Assembly (NCBI GenBank): GCA_947683625.1
Contig: CANTUR010000933.1
Coordinates: forward strand, 682,001-746,000
Source: Mallotus nudiflorus
Taxonomy: Eukaryota; Streptophyta; Magnoliopsida; Malpighiales; Euphorbiaceae
Direction: 5' to 3'
Length of the DNA: 64,000 nucleotides
Positions 1 to 11,887 of the stretch are shown in pieces (positions within the stretch are counted from its first letter, which is position 1; every line of letters begins with the position of its first letter). A program made the position numbers and the translations under genes. The notes beneath the pieces were generated by a model. It ran no database searches. It saw only the letters and a list, made by a program, of their open reading frames with translations, and was not told where the DNA came from.

Positions 1-1
1 A

Positions 2-178
2 AAACATGAAATAGAGGGGTTAACACATGATATGGAAGTATGGCAAAAATTGAGTACAGCTTTAAATGAAAGAGCAGAAGAAATTACAGTTGGACTCCGT
101 GATTTGCAAATAAAGTATGAGCAGCTCCTAAAAACTAAAAATCAATTTTTTTTAAAAAAAAAGTACCAATATACGTAA
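2..178 (+). CDS. 3' end of an unidentified coding exon, coiled-coil-like
   Basis: An open frame enters from the left edge and runs 58 codons to a TAA at 176-178. The peptide is rich in Glu, Lys, Leu and Gln with heptad-like spacing (for example LNERAEEITVGLRDLQIKYE), which suggests an alpha-helical coiled coil. The last residues are encoded by T and A homopolymers (146-163), so the true end may instead be a splice site before that tract. I do not recognise the family. It could be the end of a host gene lying left of the window or a chance frame in AT-rich DNA. No promoter or polyA signal can be assigned. Confidence 0.3.
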   Translation, partial: KHEIEGLTHDMEVWQKLSTALNERAEEITVGLRDLQIKYEQLLKTKNQFFLKKKYQYT

Positions 179-709
179 TTAGTGAATATAGTAATGTATG
201 TATTAGTCATTATTATATTTTCCCGTAGAATAAATTGTAGTTTACTTCAAAAAAAAAATTTAATTGTAACACATTATTTGTTATTGTAAAAAAAATAATT
301 ACGATAAACAATAATTAATTTATCCTTCAAAAATTATGCATAATATTTTATAAATAAATTAAATTATATATAATATTTTTAAAATTTTCTAAATACATAA
401 AAATTATTTATTTATCTTTTTAGAATTTTATTCAACTTAAAATTAAATACCGTAGCATCGCCCGAAGCTAGTTTCTTTAAATTCCACATACACGGAAAAA
501 AAAAAAAGACTCAAAATTAATCCATCCATTGATAATTTAAATTATGCATAGTTGCATACGTTACTTAGAGACAAATCTAAATTCACACAAACACAACATT
601 AATTGTCAATGTGGAAAGTTTCCGCATAACCTAAATACAGTCAGTAGTTAGGTACTAAGATATCCCTCCCAACGCTTCGCATGCAAATTATGTCACCCTG
701 ATCGATATC
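179..709. other. AT-rich sequence holding the 3' UTR and flank of cystatin-like copy A
   Basis: No reading frame of note. The part from about 480 to 709 resembles, in the same orientation, 15100-15347 downstream of copy C and, inverted, the DNA after 14089 downstream of copy B. It is therefore the transcribed 3' end and flank of the duplicated gene. The part from 179 to 475 shows nothing but AT-rich sequence with poly-A tracts. Confidence 0.5.
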
Positions 710-2743
710 TCAAGCTATAACACCTGCAAAATCAAAAAGATAACAAAAGCCCAATGTGATAAAAATTACCCATACTTCCAAAAAGTAGAGATCAGAGTAC
801 TGAGGGCAAAAAAATAAAAGTTAGCTGTAAGCTACCACGAACTGAAATGCATATTTTTTCCTTTTTGTTTAGTAGGGAAGTCATACTACCTGACACCAAT
901 TGACTACTTTATAGTTATTAATTCCATAAATTAATAACGATAGAATTTGAATTATATATTTTAAAATACTTTTTAGAGGGAAAAATCATTACTCGCAATG
1001 AAAATATATATTTAACAACTATATATTAAAAGGCTAGACAAAATAGAAAATGGCGATATCTATTAGCATCATGTTTAAATATATGACTTAAATAATCAAT
1101 GTTGGCCAAGTTTAAGAACAAGACATACCCATTTCAGGACTATTTTGCAAAGAATTGCACTAAACCGCCATAAAGAAATGCACTAAACTTACACTTTGAA
1201 AACAAACTTACTTATTCAACAAACTTATGAAAACATCATAACATATTAAAGGATCTAAATACATAGTTTTTCTTTTTTTTTAAAAAAAAAAAACAAAAAT
1301 CAAATTAAATCAAGTTAGAATCAATTAATATTGTGCAAGAAAACAATGTAAAGGAGCAATTCAAAATGGGAAAAAGAAGCAAAAATTAAAAAATTGATCT
1401 TTGCAACAACGCTAATGCTGCTAATTATACTCACCTTCTTTTCCACTAGATTCTTTAAGCCTGAATAAATCAACCTCACTTGGCTCATCACTATCACCAT
1501 ATGCATATCGCCACACCTTGGTTTGATAAGTTTTTACTTCATTAGTGGACTTGTTTTTAGCCTCGAAAGTTGTGTAATAATAAGCACAACCATGAAAATG
1601 TGACTTTATAATTTTCACCAGCTCCAAGTCAGCACCGTACATGATTAATTTACAATCTCAAATTAACAACATTAACAAAATATACATATAAGCTAGTGCA
1701 AAAGCTTAACATTATTCACAATAATCTCAAGTTATGCCAAAAGATGATCAACTATATATATAGTCCTAGGTTCCAACCATGGCAATGCCAAGGATCTAAC
1801 CCTTAGCCGATCTTAGGGACCTGCGCTTGTAGTGTCCCATCCCCATATTCAATACCCCTCCCTTGTTAAGGATAATAATATGCTAACAGTCCAGGCGTAG
1901 CTAACAGTGCTTGGCTCGATAATAAACAAATGATGAATGAGGTAGTCAAAGCTCAGCTCACCTTGTTTACACCCTTAATGCCAACAGTAAGGATTTAATC
2001 TTTGGCTACTAAAACAAATGCCATATTAAATATTACTTCCTTATTAAGGCTACCAAACTAACAGTACAGGTGCAGCTAACAATAGAACAACATATAGTTA
2101 TGTGAAAACACCTAAACCTTTTCATTTTGTTACTGAATCGTAAACTTAACAGCCTCCTTACAGCCTTAGGTTACCGAGTCAGATTCCTAATCAAGTTGGA
2201 CCATATCAATCAAGCCAAGAATACCTTTAGGAAAAGTGTACACATCAAAACCCTAAATACATGCTATATATATATATGTGTGTGTATGCGGGCGCGGGGG
2301 CACACGCGGTTGTATAATTCATTCAAATTATTGCAAGGAAGACTTTACAATTTTACTTTATTTTAATTTAATTGTACCTTAGAGGCACTAAGCTCTTCCC
2401 TGTATTTCTTCAAGTCCTCTTCTTATTTTCTCTCAAAATCCTATCGTTCTTTTCTCTTGAATTCACTGTCAACATCGTAAAGCTTTAACTTATGTGAGGG
2501 TTGTTCTTTGTCAGCATCACTTTCGCCTTCGTCAACATGGCTTTCACCATCATCTGCATCGCTTTTACCTTCTTCAGCATCACTTTCGCCATCATCAGCA
2601 TCGCTTTTGCCTTTTTTGGCATCGCTTTCGCCTTCGCCAGCATTTGGGTCATGCGAATATAATGCAGCACCAGTTTTGCCTTCTCCAACATTTGGGTTTT
2701 GCGCAAATAATTCAAGAATCGCTATGTCGCCTTTGTGAGCCAT
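710..2743 (-). pseudogene. Cystatin-like gene, copy A (four exons, degenerate)
   Basis: Read leftward: exon 1 is 2743-2378, exon 2 is 2252-2118, exon 3 is 1636-1435 and exon 4 is 723 to a TGA at 712-710. Exon 1 encodes an acidic, Asp/Glu/Ser-rich repeat region, then KLKLYDVDSEFKRKE. Exon 3 carries the cystatin/monellin-like core: LELVKIIKS, then YYYTTFEAKNKS, then TYQTKVWRYAY, ending near DLFRLKES. Plant cystatin-like families share the pattern LEFVKV..., YY.TFEA..., Y.AKVW. Lesions are two stops late in exon 1, two stops in exon 2 plus a TAA just before its donor, and an exon 3 acceptor AG changed to AC. The donor after exon 3 (AAG then GTGAGT) is a perfect consensus. Copies B, C and D are paralogues. 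The family call comes from motif memory; pseudogene status is directly visible. Confidence 0.6.
2601..2743 (-). repeat. Acidic minisatellite within exon 1 of copy A
   Basis: Exon 1 of copy A is built from short imperfect repeats, roughly 24 bases each, encoding variants of GESDADD and GKSDAEE. The same tract continues to about 2510. Copy C has fewer units in the same place (44510-44600), so unit number changed after the duplication. Confidence 0.6.
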
Positions 2744-2797
2744 GATCGATCGATCGATTGACTTAGAATATTTTAATTAGTTGAAACCCTAGAAAAG

Positions 2798-5746
2798 TGC
2801 TATAACCCAATAGTTTATAAACAATTAAATTTATTTTGAGAGTTGCGGTGCTAATAAATATTTTATTAAATTATAATATTTGATTATTTTGTGAAATTAA
2901 ATTTGAAGATTTAATGTTGAATAATATTTTAGTATTATTAATATTATTATTTTTATTATTGTGAAATATTGGTGTAGTGTATTTTAACATTGTGTGTGTA
3001 TGTATGTTAAATTAAATTTTTATTTTAGTTACTTATTTATTAAATTAAATTGTGAGATTTATTAGTGTTGATTATTATTTAATTATTTTATAATATTATT
3101 ATTTGTGCATATGTATTTGGTGGGGATATTTTATTTAAAATATATTATTATATATGTACTATTTGTACTTTAAAAAAAGGTTAAAATATTTTTGTCCTTT
3201 TCTCCTTAAAAAAAATTTACAAAAGTCAAAAAATGTGCAGTGCAGTAATCCCATCCCCTCTTCTCCTTCTCTTTTTCTTCTTTATTTCTTTCTTTCTTTT
3301 CTTTGTAACCACTGCCAACCACCACCGTCAACCACCACCTCAGGGCATAAGGTTGGTCTCTTTTGGAAGCTCATTGTTTGGACTTCTCAAATCTTCGAAC
3401 CGTTTCGAGTTTCGATTCCGGTAACTATCCCATTTTTATATATTTCTATTTTGAGTATTTTGAGTTTTTGTCAGTTTAAGTGTTAATTAGATTTTATTAG
3501 CTATACTTGCTTTGAGATTAATTGTTGTAGAGGTTGTGAGAAAGCTAAATATGATTTTATTTATTTTTTCTAAAAATTTTGAATTTCCGGGCTCAGGGCT
3601 ACTGTTCATATGCTATTCTGAGCTTGGGAAAATTATATTTTTAATAAATTCTACATACTATTTTAAGCATATGTCATGAAGGAAGTTTATTGAAATTATG
3701 TGTAGAATTTTCATTATGAATTTTTGAATGTTTATGCAAAAAATGAAAATTTTTAGAGAAATTAGTATAAATTAGGAATTTTTATATTTTAATTGAAATT
3801 ATTATTAATTATTATGTTCTAGACAGTTTTTGAATAATAAAAATTATTAAATTAATTTTTATGAATTATTTGCTATTTTTAACTAATTAATAATAATTTT
3901 CAGAAATATATTCGAATAATAGTTTTATTTATTATTTTTATGATTAAATGAATTTTTAGCTATTTTTATTATATATTTGAGCAATTTAAATAATTATTTA
4001 TAAATTTTGCTATTTGATTTCAAATAATTGAAAAATGAATTTTTTTATAATATTATTTGATTATATTTGAGATTTTTTTAATTAATTTGAAAATAAATAT
4101 CTTTGGCATTTTTATTGTTTAAATTGTTGAGTTTTGGTATTTTAGTGAATTTTGAATCTTTATTATTTTATTATTGGTTTTGTAAATATTGGTTCTTGGT
4201 TAGGCAATATTTGCAGTTTGGGGGCCAACTCGAGGTTTGGTGAAGTAGATTATTTAGAAGTGAATTTTTTTGTACAGGATCAATTCTACTTTTAGTAGAG
4301 AAGTGTTCATTTTATAGGAGAAACTCTATCGAATTTTTGATAGATTTCTTGTAAACGTGACAACCAATACAAGTCTAATTTTGAAATTTTGTCCGGGCCG
4401 TGTCTAGATCGAGTCATTCTTAGAATTCTAGAATTATTAAATTAGAAATTTATTTCTAATAAGTATTATTATTATTATTTCCTTTAGCTATGCTGAAACC
4501 GAGGCTTTCAAGACTATGCCAGTCGGATCACTTTTGTGGAGTACACTCAACCTGTGAGTTATCATTATATATATACATTGCACGTAAAATAATTATTTAT
4601 GAGCACCGTATTTTAATAATGTAAACATAAGTATGATTTATTTTATTAAATGTTTATATTTATGTTTTAGTATAAAATAATTATCTATGTTTTAATATAA
4701 GTATGTTTATAAGTATGATTTATTTTATTAAATGTTTATATAAGTTTTAGTATATATTTGGTATATATTTTATATATTGCCTTGAAAATGGATGCTACCA
4801 CATTTAAATTATGCATTTCATTATTTTTAATAATTACAAGTATGATTTGGAGGATAGTTGTAGAACATGTCACCTAGTAGGCTATGCTAGAACTGTTGCA
4901 TAACATTAGGATAGATTTTAGACTGAGAATTTGATTATTTAATTATTAAATTGAATATTGAGATTAATGGTTATTGGAAAGGGTGGCTGTGGATCTTCGG
5001 TTGACCTAGTGTACTCGGGACTAGTATTGTCAATAGTGAGATTGTGGATCCTCGATTGACCTAGTATACAGGGCTAATCTACTACCTTGAGTTGAATAAA
5101 TAAATATTTAGAGTTATGGATAATCCAATTGGCTATTGGTTATGTGATCGAGGTTGCGACTATTTAGGGTTCTGCTCCGATCCTCCACCTAAAATTTTTT
5201 TCATATTTATTATTGCATTAAAAAGGTGAGTTTTTACATGTTTTGTGAAAAGCATGTATATCATATTATATAAATATAAATATAAAATTATATTTATGCT
5301 TGAATGTTGGTATTTTATAGTGCATGTATATATATAATAATAATTCACTCAGTGAGATCTGACCTCCCTTAGTATTTTTTTCAGAGATTCTACTTTGTCA
5401 AACCTCAGTAGTAGACCCTTTTGCAGGTGTTTTTCAGCCCTAGCTATTTTATGTAATTTTTATATCCAAACTCTTATTTGTACTCTAGTAGCTATAGTAG
5501 TAGTATTCGAGTGATGTAGTGTTTAACATTGTTTTATAACTGAGATTTGTGTTTAAAGAATTATGTATGTTATATTTTAATCTATGCTATAAGAATTCCT
5601 TTAATATTATTTTAAATTTTAAATTCTTTGATATTCGTATATTATATTTCCACATGCTTTTATTTTAAGGCTTGTTATGGGTTCCTGATTCGAAAGAATT
5701 CTTGTTCTCTAGCGCCAGTCATGACTCCTCGATTTGGGTTATGAAA
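2798..5746 (+). repeat. 5' LTR of the chromovirus
   Basis: It matches 9668-11398 over its first 1.75 kb. The rest (about 4550-5746) has no second copy here. Ends are TGCTATAACCC and GGGTTATGAAA. It holds two tandem degenerate units of about 65 bases near 4990-5090 (GGATC..CG.TTGACCTAGT). The candidate target-site sequence on the left is AAAAG (2793-2797); its partner is lost with the end of the 3' LTR. Confidence 0.8.
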
Positions 5747-5749
5747 AAT

Positions 5750-5761
5750 TGGTTTCAGAGC
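5750..5761 (+). promoter_or_regulatory. Primer-binding site, initiator tRNA-Met type
   Basis: TGGTTTCAGAGC differs by one base from TGGTATCAGAGC, the usual plant retrotransposon primer-binding site complementary to initiator tRNA-Met. It lies four bases after the end of the 5' LTR, as expected. Confidence 0.8.
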
Positions 5762-5940
5762 ATAGGTTTAGTGTTGTATGACCTAGGTTGTTAGACTTGT
5801 GTTTTCTTTAAAACTACTGCAACAAATTAAGTTCGATTATGTCTTTAATAAGTCTTCATTACTTTTAGAATTTCGCATAACTATTAGGGTGTCTGGTTGT
5901 TGTTTGTTTGCTAAATCTTGGTTAGTTTTGTCTTTTAAAA

Positions 5941-6530
5941 TGAAGAGGCAAGCACATGTTGCTCTACCGATCGTTGAGGCCACAAATGATAAGCCTTTTC
6001 AGGATAAGGCTCATGACCCTATGCTGCCAATGAGGCACAGAGGTAGAGGTAGACCTTGAGGACTGGCAGGACATCATAAACAATAAGAGATACAGGATAA
6101 GGAATATGTAGAGCAGGAGTATGAGGAAGTTGTTATGCCTCCAGCCACACTGCAGATGCAGCCTAGTTATCAGCAGGGTATGTCTGACCCAGAGGAGCCC
6201 TGTTCTTCGCTAGAGTTGGCCAGATAACCTTTGATGGGACTTTAGACCCATTGGACTTCTTGCATGCTATTGAGACTAGGACTCGGATTGCTCACACTGA
6301 GTTCTAGAGGATTATGATCATCGAGCTATTTGTTGAGGGACTAGCCCTGGATTGGTATGTCTAGGTGATACAATCGTATATAACAATGATGACCTAGGCA
6401 CAATTTAGAGAGAGATTTACGAGGAGATTCTGCCCTGAGCCACTACGAATGAGCTACAGACTCAGATTAACCAACATCACCATAGGAGACAAATTTGTCG
6501 AGGAGTATACTAGGCAATTTCTTAGCTGGG
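5941..6530 (+). pseudogene. Chromovirus gag remnant
   Basis: The N-terminal piece starts at an ATG at 5941 and ends in a basic RHRGRGRP motif, then a stop. A second in-frame stretch follows from about 6200 with capsid-like features (FDGTLDPLDFLHAIE, ALDWYV, QFRERFTRRF). At least three stops and a frameshift interrupt it. The order just before the protease remnant is that of a Ty3 gag. No CCHC zinc knuckle was recognised, so the nucleocapsid part may be deleted. Confidence 0.7.
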
Positions 6531-7031
6531 TCGGTACACAAAGGACCTTATGAGAGATCAATACTTTGTAGTCATGATGTATATTTCTCTGATACTAGAG
6601 TTCTGTTTGATTTTGGTGCTATCCACTCACTCGTGTCTCTTATTTTTACTTCTAAGTCTTATTGGCAAGCTTTGAGGTTAGCAATTCCTTTGTCCACTAC
6701 TACACCTCTAAGTGATTTATTGGACACTGATATTTTTCTTCCTAGGTTTCCTGTGTTAGTGGAAGGCAGAGAATTGCTAGCAAACTTAGTGTTGCTTGAT
6801 GTAATGGAATTTGATGTGATTCTAGGAATGAATTGGTTATCTCAGCACTACACGGTGGTTGATTGTCGGAGTAAAGAGGTGATTTTTAGAATTTATAGTG
6901 ATGAAAATTTTAAGTTTGTTGGTGATAAGAGTTTTGCACATCATAATCTTATCTCTGCTATCACTGCTAGGAAGATGCTGAGGAAGGGTTGTCAGGGATA
7001 TTTAGCAATGGTCAGAGACACAAATAAATGA
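6530..7031 (+). pseudogene. Retroviral-type aspartic protease remnant
   Basis: An open frame of about 165 codons shows the pepsin-like retrotransposon protease pattern: VLFDFGAIHSLVS, then FPVLVEGRELLANLVLLDV, then FDVILGMNWLSQH. The catalytic triplet is normally Asp-Ser/Thr-Gly-Ala; here the second residue is Phe, so the enzyme would be inactive. The frame ends at a TGA at 7029. The next recognisable sequence is already mid-RT, so the linker and the RT fingers region are deleted. Confidence 0.75.
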
Positions 7032-8043
7032 TTTCTATAATCAGCTTCAGGGTGCATAAATTTTTCTCTAAGATTGATTTGAGATTAAGTTATCATCAAT
7101 TATGGATCAGAGAAGCCAATATTCCTAAAATGGCATTCTGTACTAGATATGGCCACTATGAGTTTTTGGTGATGTCATTTAGATTGACTAATGCCCTAAC
7201 TACTTTCATGGACTTGATGAATAGGGTGTTTAAACTATTTATGGATCAGTTTGTATTAGTCTTCATTGATGATATACTGGTGTATTCGAAGAGTATGGAA
7301 GAGCACATATATTAGTTAAGGACAATGTTTATGACACTAAGAGAACATCATATTTATGCTAAATTCTCGAAGTGTGATTTCTAGATGGAGAGTTTTGCAT
7401 TCCTTGGATATATGGTGTCTAAAGATGGTATTTAGGTTAATCCATAAAAGATAGAAGCAGTATCTGAATGGCCCAGACTGACATCAATCATTGAGATTCA
7501 AAGTTTCATGGGTTTGGATGGGTACTATAAGAGATTTGTGTAGGATTTCTTAAGAATTATAGTACCTATGACTTGCCTAACTTAGAAGAATATGAAGTTT
7601 GAGTGGTCAAATGCTTTTTAGAATAATTTTTAGTTATTAAAGGAGAAGTTGACCATAATTCCAGTGCTCACTTTGACAAATGGAGAAGACAAGTTCACTA
7701 TTTATTGTGATGCCTCTAGAGTTAGTTTAGGTTATGTGTTGATGCAGAATGGTTGGGTAGTTGCATATGCTTCCAGACAGTTAAAGAAACATGAATAAAA
7801 TTATCCTACTGGTGACCTGGAGATGCCAGCAGTGATCGTTACTCTCAAGATCTGGAGACACTACTTGTATAAAGTAACTTGTGAGATCTTCATATATCAT
7901 AAGAGCTTAAAGTACATTTTTTAGTAAAAGGATCTAAACTTAAGATAGAGGAGATGGTTGGAACTCCTGAAAGATTATGTTTGTTATATTCTTTATCATC
8001 CAAGTAAGGCTAATATGGTAACAAATGCCTTGAGTAGAAAATC
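7028..8043 (+). pseudogene. Reverse transcriptase and RNase H remnant (chromovirus)
   Basis: RT sequence starts abruptly at FFSKIDLRLSYHQLW and continues through GHYEFLVMSFRLTNA to the catalytic box as FIDDILVYS near 7265. The fingers subdomain is absent. The thumb (FAFLGYMVS, FMGLDGYYKRFV) and RNase H (FTIYCDASR, GYVLMQ, VAYASRQLK) follow, with about ten stops. The RNase H part ends in KANMVTNALSRK near 8040, typical of Ty3 elements. Confidence 0.8.
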
Positions 8044-9560
8044 CTCAAGTAGTCTTGCTCATATTAGTATGGAGAGCAGACCTTTGATCCAAGAGTTACA
8101 CCCGTTAGTGGATCAAGGGTTGATGATGAAGATGAGCATATTAGGAGGATTATTGATACATTTCAGAGTAAGATCAATACTAAGGGATAGAATCAAGGCA
8201 ACTCAAAGCTGAGATCCTGTTTTGGTTAAACTTGAGGAGAATGTGCGAGCAAGAAAATTCACTTATTTTACACTAAATGATAAAGGTGTTTTATGGATCA
8301 GTGGAAAACTATATTTGCCTGATGTGGATAATCTGAGAGAGGAGTACCTAAAAGAAGCACATTTTACAGCTTATAGTATATATCCAGGTGCTACAAAGAT
8401 GTACCATAACATTAGGGATATTTATTGGTAGGATGGTATAAAGAAGGATGTAGATAATTTTATTGCTAAGTGCTTGACTTGTCAGCAGGTGAAAAGCTAA
8501 ACATTATAGGCCTTTTGGGAAGCTTCAACCTCTTCCTATCCCTAAGTGGAAATAGTAGAGAGTTACTATGAATTTTGTGGTAGGATTATCCCGTTCAAGG
8601 GATGGATATGATTCCATTTGGGTAAATGTGGACAGGTTAACCAGATCAACTCACTTCCTACTAGTTAAAGCTACTTTTTTATAGCCAAGTTAGCCACACT
8701 ATATGTTAACCATATTGTGTGTCTACATGTGTCCATCATATCTAATAGAGGTTATGTGTTCACCTCTAGATTTTGGTAGAACTTGCAAGAAGCTATGGTC
8801 ACTAGACTTGACTTCAGTACTACTTTTCACCCTTAGACAAATGGTCAAACTGAGAGGACGATCTAAACATGTGACGATATGTTGAGAATGTGTGTGATGG
8901 ATCTTGGAGGTAGTTAAGATGATCATCTACTATTTGTAGAGTTTGCTTACAATAACAACTACCATAACAATATTGAAATGGCACTGTATGAGGCTTTGTA
9001 TGGAAGAAAGTGTAGATCTCCTTTGTGTTGGGATGAGATTGAAGAGAGAGAGAGTTGACTGGGCCTCAAATTATCCTGGATGTAACTAAGAAGGTTGCTT
9101 TGATCAGAAGAAGATTAAAAATCATAACTAGCAGATAGAAGAGCTATATGGATCTAAAGTGTAAGGATGTGGAATTTCAGGTTAGGGACTGCATATTTTT
9201 TAAGGTGTCACCGATGAAGGGTGTGATGAGATTTAGCAAAAAGAGAAAATTAGCATCGAGATATATTGGACTGTTCGAGATTTTAGAAAGAGTTGGCATG
9301 CTTGCATATCAGTTCGCTTTGCCTCCAAATCTATCACGAGTGCATCTAGTGTTCCATATCTTAATGCTAAGGAAGCATATTTCATACCCTTCACATATGT
9401 TATAGCCCTAGAGTTTGGAAGTGAACGAAAATCTAACATACGAGAAAGAACTAATAGCGATTGTAGATTCTCAAGTTCGTCAGCTACGTTCAAAATGGAT
9501 CTCGATGGTCAAAGTGTTATGGAGGAACAACAACTCGGAAGAGTACATGTGAGAGACAAA
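8044..9560 (+). pseudogene. Integrase with C-terminal chromodomain-like remnant
   Basis: The zinc-binding region is visible at 8350-8500 (EAHFTAYSIYPGATKMYHN, then FIAKCLTCQQVK). The catalytic core, about 8560-8960, is broken by several frameshifts. The C-terminal part at 9148-9405 reads well (GPFEILERVG-type, here GLFEILERVGMLAYQFALPP, then LSRVHLVFHILMLRKH). After a stop, 9412-9560 carries the short chromodomain-like segment (LTYEKELIAIVDSQVRQLRS, KVLWRNN). That tail assigns the element to the chromoviruses. Confidence 0.75.
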
Positions 9561-9654
9561 AGCTGAGATAAGAAAGACATACCTCTATCTTTTTCCTGGA
9601 TGATTTTTTATATTCCTTTTTTTTTATTCTGAAAATTCAATGACGAATTTTTAT

Positions 9655-9667
9655 AAGGGGGGAAGAT
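9655..9667 (+). promoter_or_regulatory. Polypurine tract
   Basis: AAGGGGGGAAGAT immediately precedes the TG of the 3' LTR. This is where plus-strand priming is expected, and it confirms the plus orientation of the element. Confidence 0.75.
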
Positions 9668-11398
9668 TGTTATAACCCAATATTTTATAAATAATTAAAT
9701 TAATTTTGAGATTTGAAGTATTAATAAATATTTTATTAAATTATAATATTTGATTATTTTGTGAAATTAAATTTGAAGATTTAGTGTTGAATATTATTTT
9801 AGTATTATTATTTTTATTATTTTTATTATTGTGAATTATTGGTGTAGTGTATTTTAATATTGTGTGTATATATATTTTGTGGGTGAGAATAATTGAGTTT
9901 TAATTATTATTTTAGTTAATTATTTATTAAATAAAACTATAAGATTTATTAGTGTTGATTATTATTTAATTATTTTATGATATTATTATTTGTGTATATG
10001 TACTTGGTAGGGATATTTTATTTAAAATATATTATTATATATGTATTATTTGTATTTTAAAAAAAGGTTAAAACATTTTTGCCTTTTTCTCCTTAAAAAA
10101 AATTACAAAAGTCAAAACACGTGCAGTGCAGTAATCCCATCCTCCCTCCCCTTTTCTTCATCTTCTTTATTTCTTTATTTTCTTTCTCTATAACCACCAC
10201 TATCAACCAACACTTCATGATGTGAGGTTGGTCTCTTTTGTCCCTCAAGTTTCTCAAATCTTTGAACCGTTTTGAGTTTTAACTTCGCTAATTATCCTGT
10301 TTTTATATATTTCTATTTTAAGTTTTTGTTAGTTTAAACCTTAATTTGATTTTATTAGTTATAGTTGCTTTGAGATTAATTGTTGTAGAGGTTTTAAGGA
10401 AGCTAAATGTGATTTTTATTTATTTTTTCTAAAAATTTTAAATTTCCGGGCTCGAGATTACTATTCATGTACTATTCTGAGCTCCGAAAAATTATATTTT
10501 TAATAAATTCTATGAACTATTTTAAGCATATTTTGTGAAGGAAGTTTATTGAAATTATGTGTAGAATTTTTTTATGAATTTTTGAATGTTTATGTGAAAA
10601 ATGAAAATTTTGGAGAAATTAGTATAAATTAGGAATTTTTATATTTTAATTGAAATTATTATTAATTATTATGTTTTGGATAATTTTTTTAATAATAAAA
10701 ATTATTAAATTAATTTTTATGAATTATTTGCTATTTTTAACTAATTAATAATAATTTCTGGAAATATATTCGAATAATAGTTTTATTTATTATTTTTGTG
10801 ATTAAATGATTTTTTAGCTATTTTTATTGTATATTTGAGCAATTTAAATAATTATTTATAAATTTTACTATTTGATTTCAAATAATTGAAAAATGGATTT
10901 TTTTATAATATTATTTGATTATATTTGAGATTTTATTAATTAATTTGAAAATAAATATCTTTGGCATTTTTATTGTTTAAATTGTTGAGTTTTGGTATTT
11001 TAGTGAATTTTGAATATTTATTATTTTATTATTGGTTTTGTGAATATTAGTTCTCAATTAGGTAATATTTGCAATTCGGAAGCCCAACCCAAAGGTTAGT
11101 AATGTGGATTATTTAGAAGTGAATTTTTCTGTGTAGGATCAGCTCTACTTTTAATAGAGAGCCGTCCGTTTAGAGAGAAAATTCTGCCAAATTTTCGATA
11201 GATTTCTCGTAAACATGACAATCAATCCAAATCTAATTTTAAAATTTTATCCAAACCGTGTCTAGATCGAGTTATTTTTAGAATTATTAAATTAAAAATT
11301 TATTTCTAATAAGTATTATTATTATTATTTTTAACTGCACCAAGGTCGAGGTTTTCAGAATTAGACCAATTGAATTACTCCCGTAAAGCACACTCAAC
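9668..11398 (+). repeat. Truncated 3' LTR of the chromovirus
   Basis: It is collinear with 2798-4550. After the shared CACTCAAC near 11398 the similarity stops, and within about 65 bases intron and exon 3 sequence of cystatin-like copy B begins. The missing LTR end and the missing exons 1 and 2 of copy B are best explained by one deletion. Confidence 0.75.
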
Positions 11399-11477
11399 TG
11401 TTTGAGTTTTTGCGGTTGCTTATATGTATGTATAATGTTTTTAATTTGAGAATGTTGTGTGGGGTGCGCACTTGGAA

Positions 11478-11750
11478 GAAATTATATCATGAAATGGTTT
11501 TTTCATGTCATTCCTGACATAGAATGACTAACTAGTCATGGAATGACACCTATTATTATTAATTTTTTTTATTTAAACTTTTAACTTTTTAACTAACGCC
11601 ATTTACCTTTTTTTATTTTAATCTGAACTAAACTCTTTCACTAAAACCCTTGTTTCAAAACAAGGATTCAGCACCCTGCCCATTTACCTTCACTGACACC
11701 ATCACGAATAAATATTCAACAATCCAGATTTTTTTTCCCGCCTGCAAACT
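11478..11750 (+). repeat. Left terminal inverted repeat of the Pack-MULE
   Basis: It is inverse to 12992-13283. It contains short internal inverted repeats around ATGTCATTCC/GGAATGACA, which appear in both TIRs. Indels of a few bases separate the two copies. Confidence 0.85.
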
Positions 11751-11887
11751 TTCCAGAAATTCGGAGAAAACTACTCCTAAACTTGATGCTTTCTGATGTC
11801 CCTAGTATGCTAATTAATTCACCTGCCTTGTTTTTATTTTTAATTTAGATGTAATTTGTTTAAAAGCCTGAAATTGTTTAATATCTC

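Larger units (their letters stand above)
2798..11398 (+). mobile_element. Ty3/gypsy chromovirus (Tekay/Del-like), degenerate, 3' LTR truncated
   Basis: The 5' LTR is 2798-5746 and starts TGCTATAACCC. Its end, GGGTTATGAAA, is the decayed inverse of the start. A primer-binding site follows at 5750 and remnants of gag, protease, RT, RNase H, integrase and a C-terminal chromodomain-like region run to about 9560. A purine tract lies at 9655-9667 and a 3' LTR starts at 9668 with TGTTATAACCC. LTRs near 3 kb and the pol order fit the Tekay/Del chromovirus lineage. The 3' LTR stops resembling the 5' LTR near 11398, after about 1.73 kb, so roughly 1.2 kb is missing. The element inserted just upstream of copy A, interrupting a stretch still continuous upstream of copy C at 44640-44700. 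Many stops in all frames show that it is old. Confidence 0.85.

Noticed and set aside
2494..2745. Plus-strand frames rich in His or Ser/Pro opposite exon 1 of copy A
   Set aside because: They are antisense shadows of the acidic repeat in exon 1.
3154..3486. Plus-strand frame of 110 codons at 3154
   Set aside because: It lies wholly in the chromovirus 5' LTR and its counterpart in the 3' LTR (about 10020-10350) is not open.
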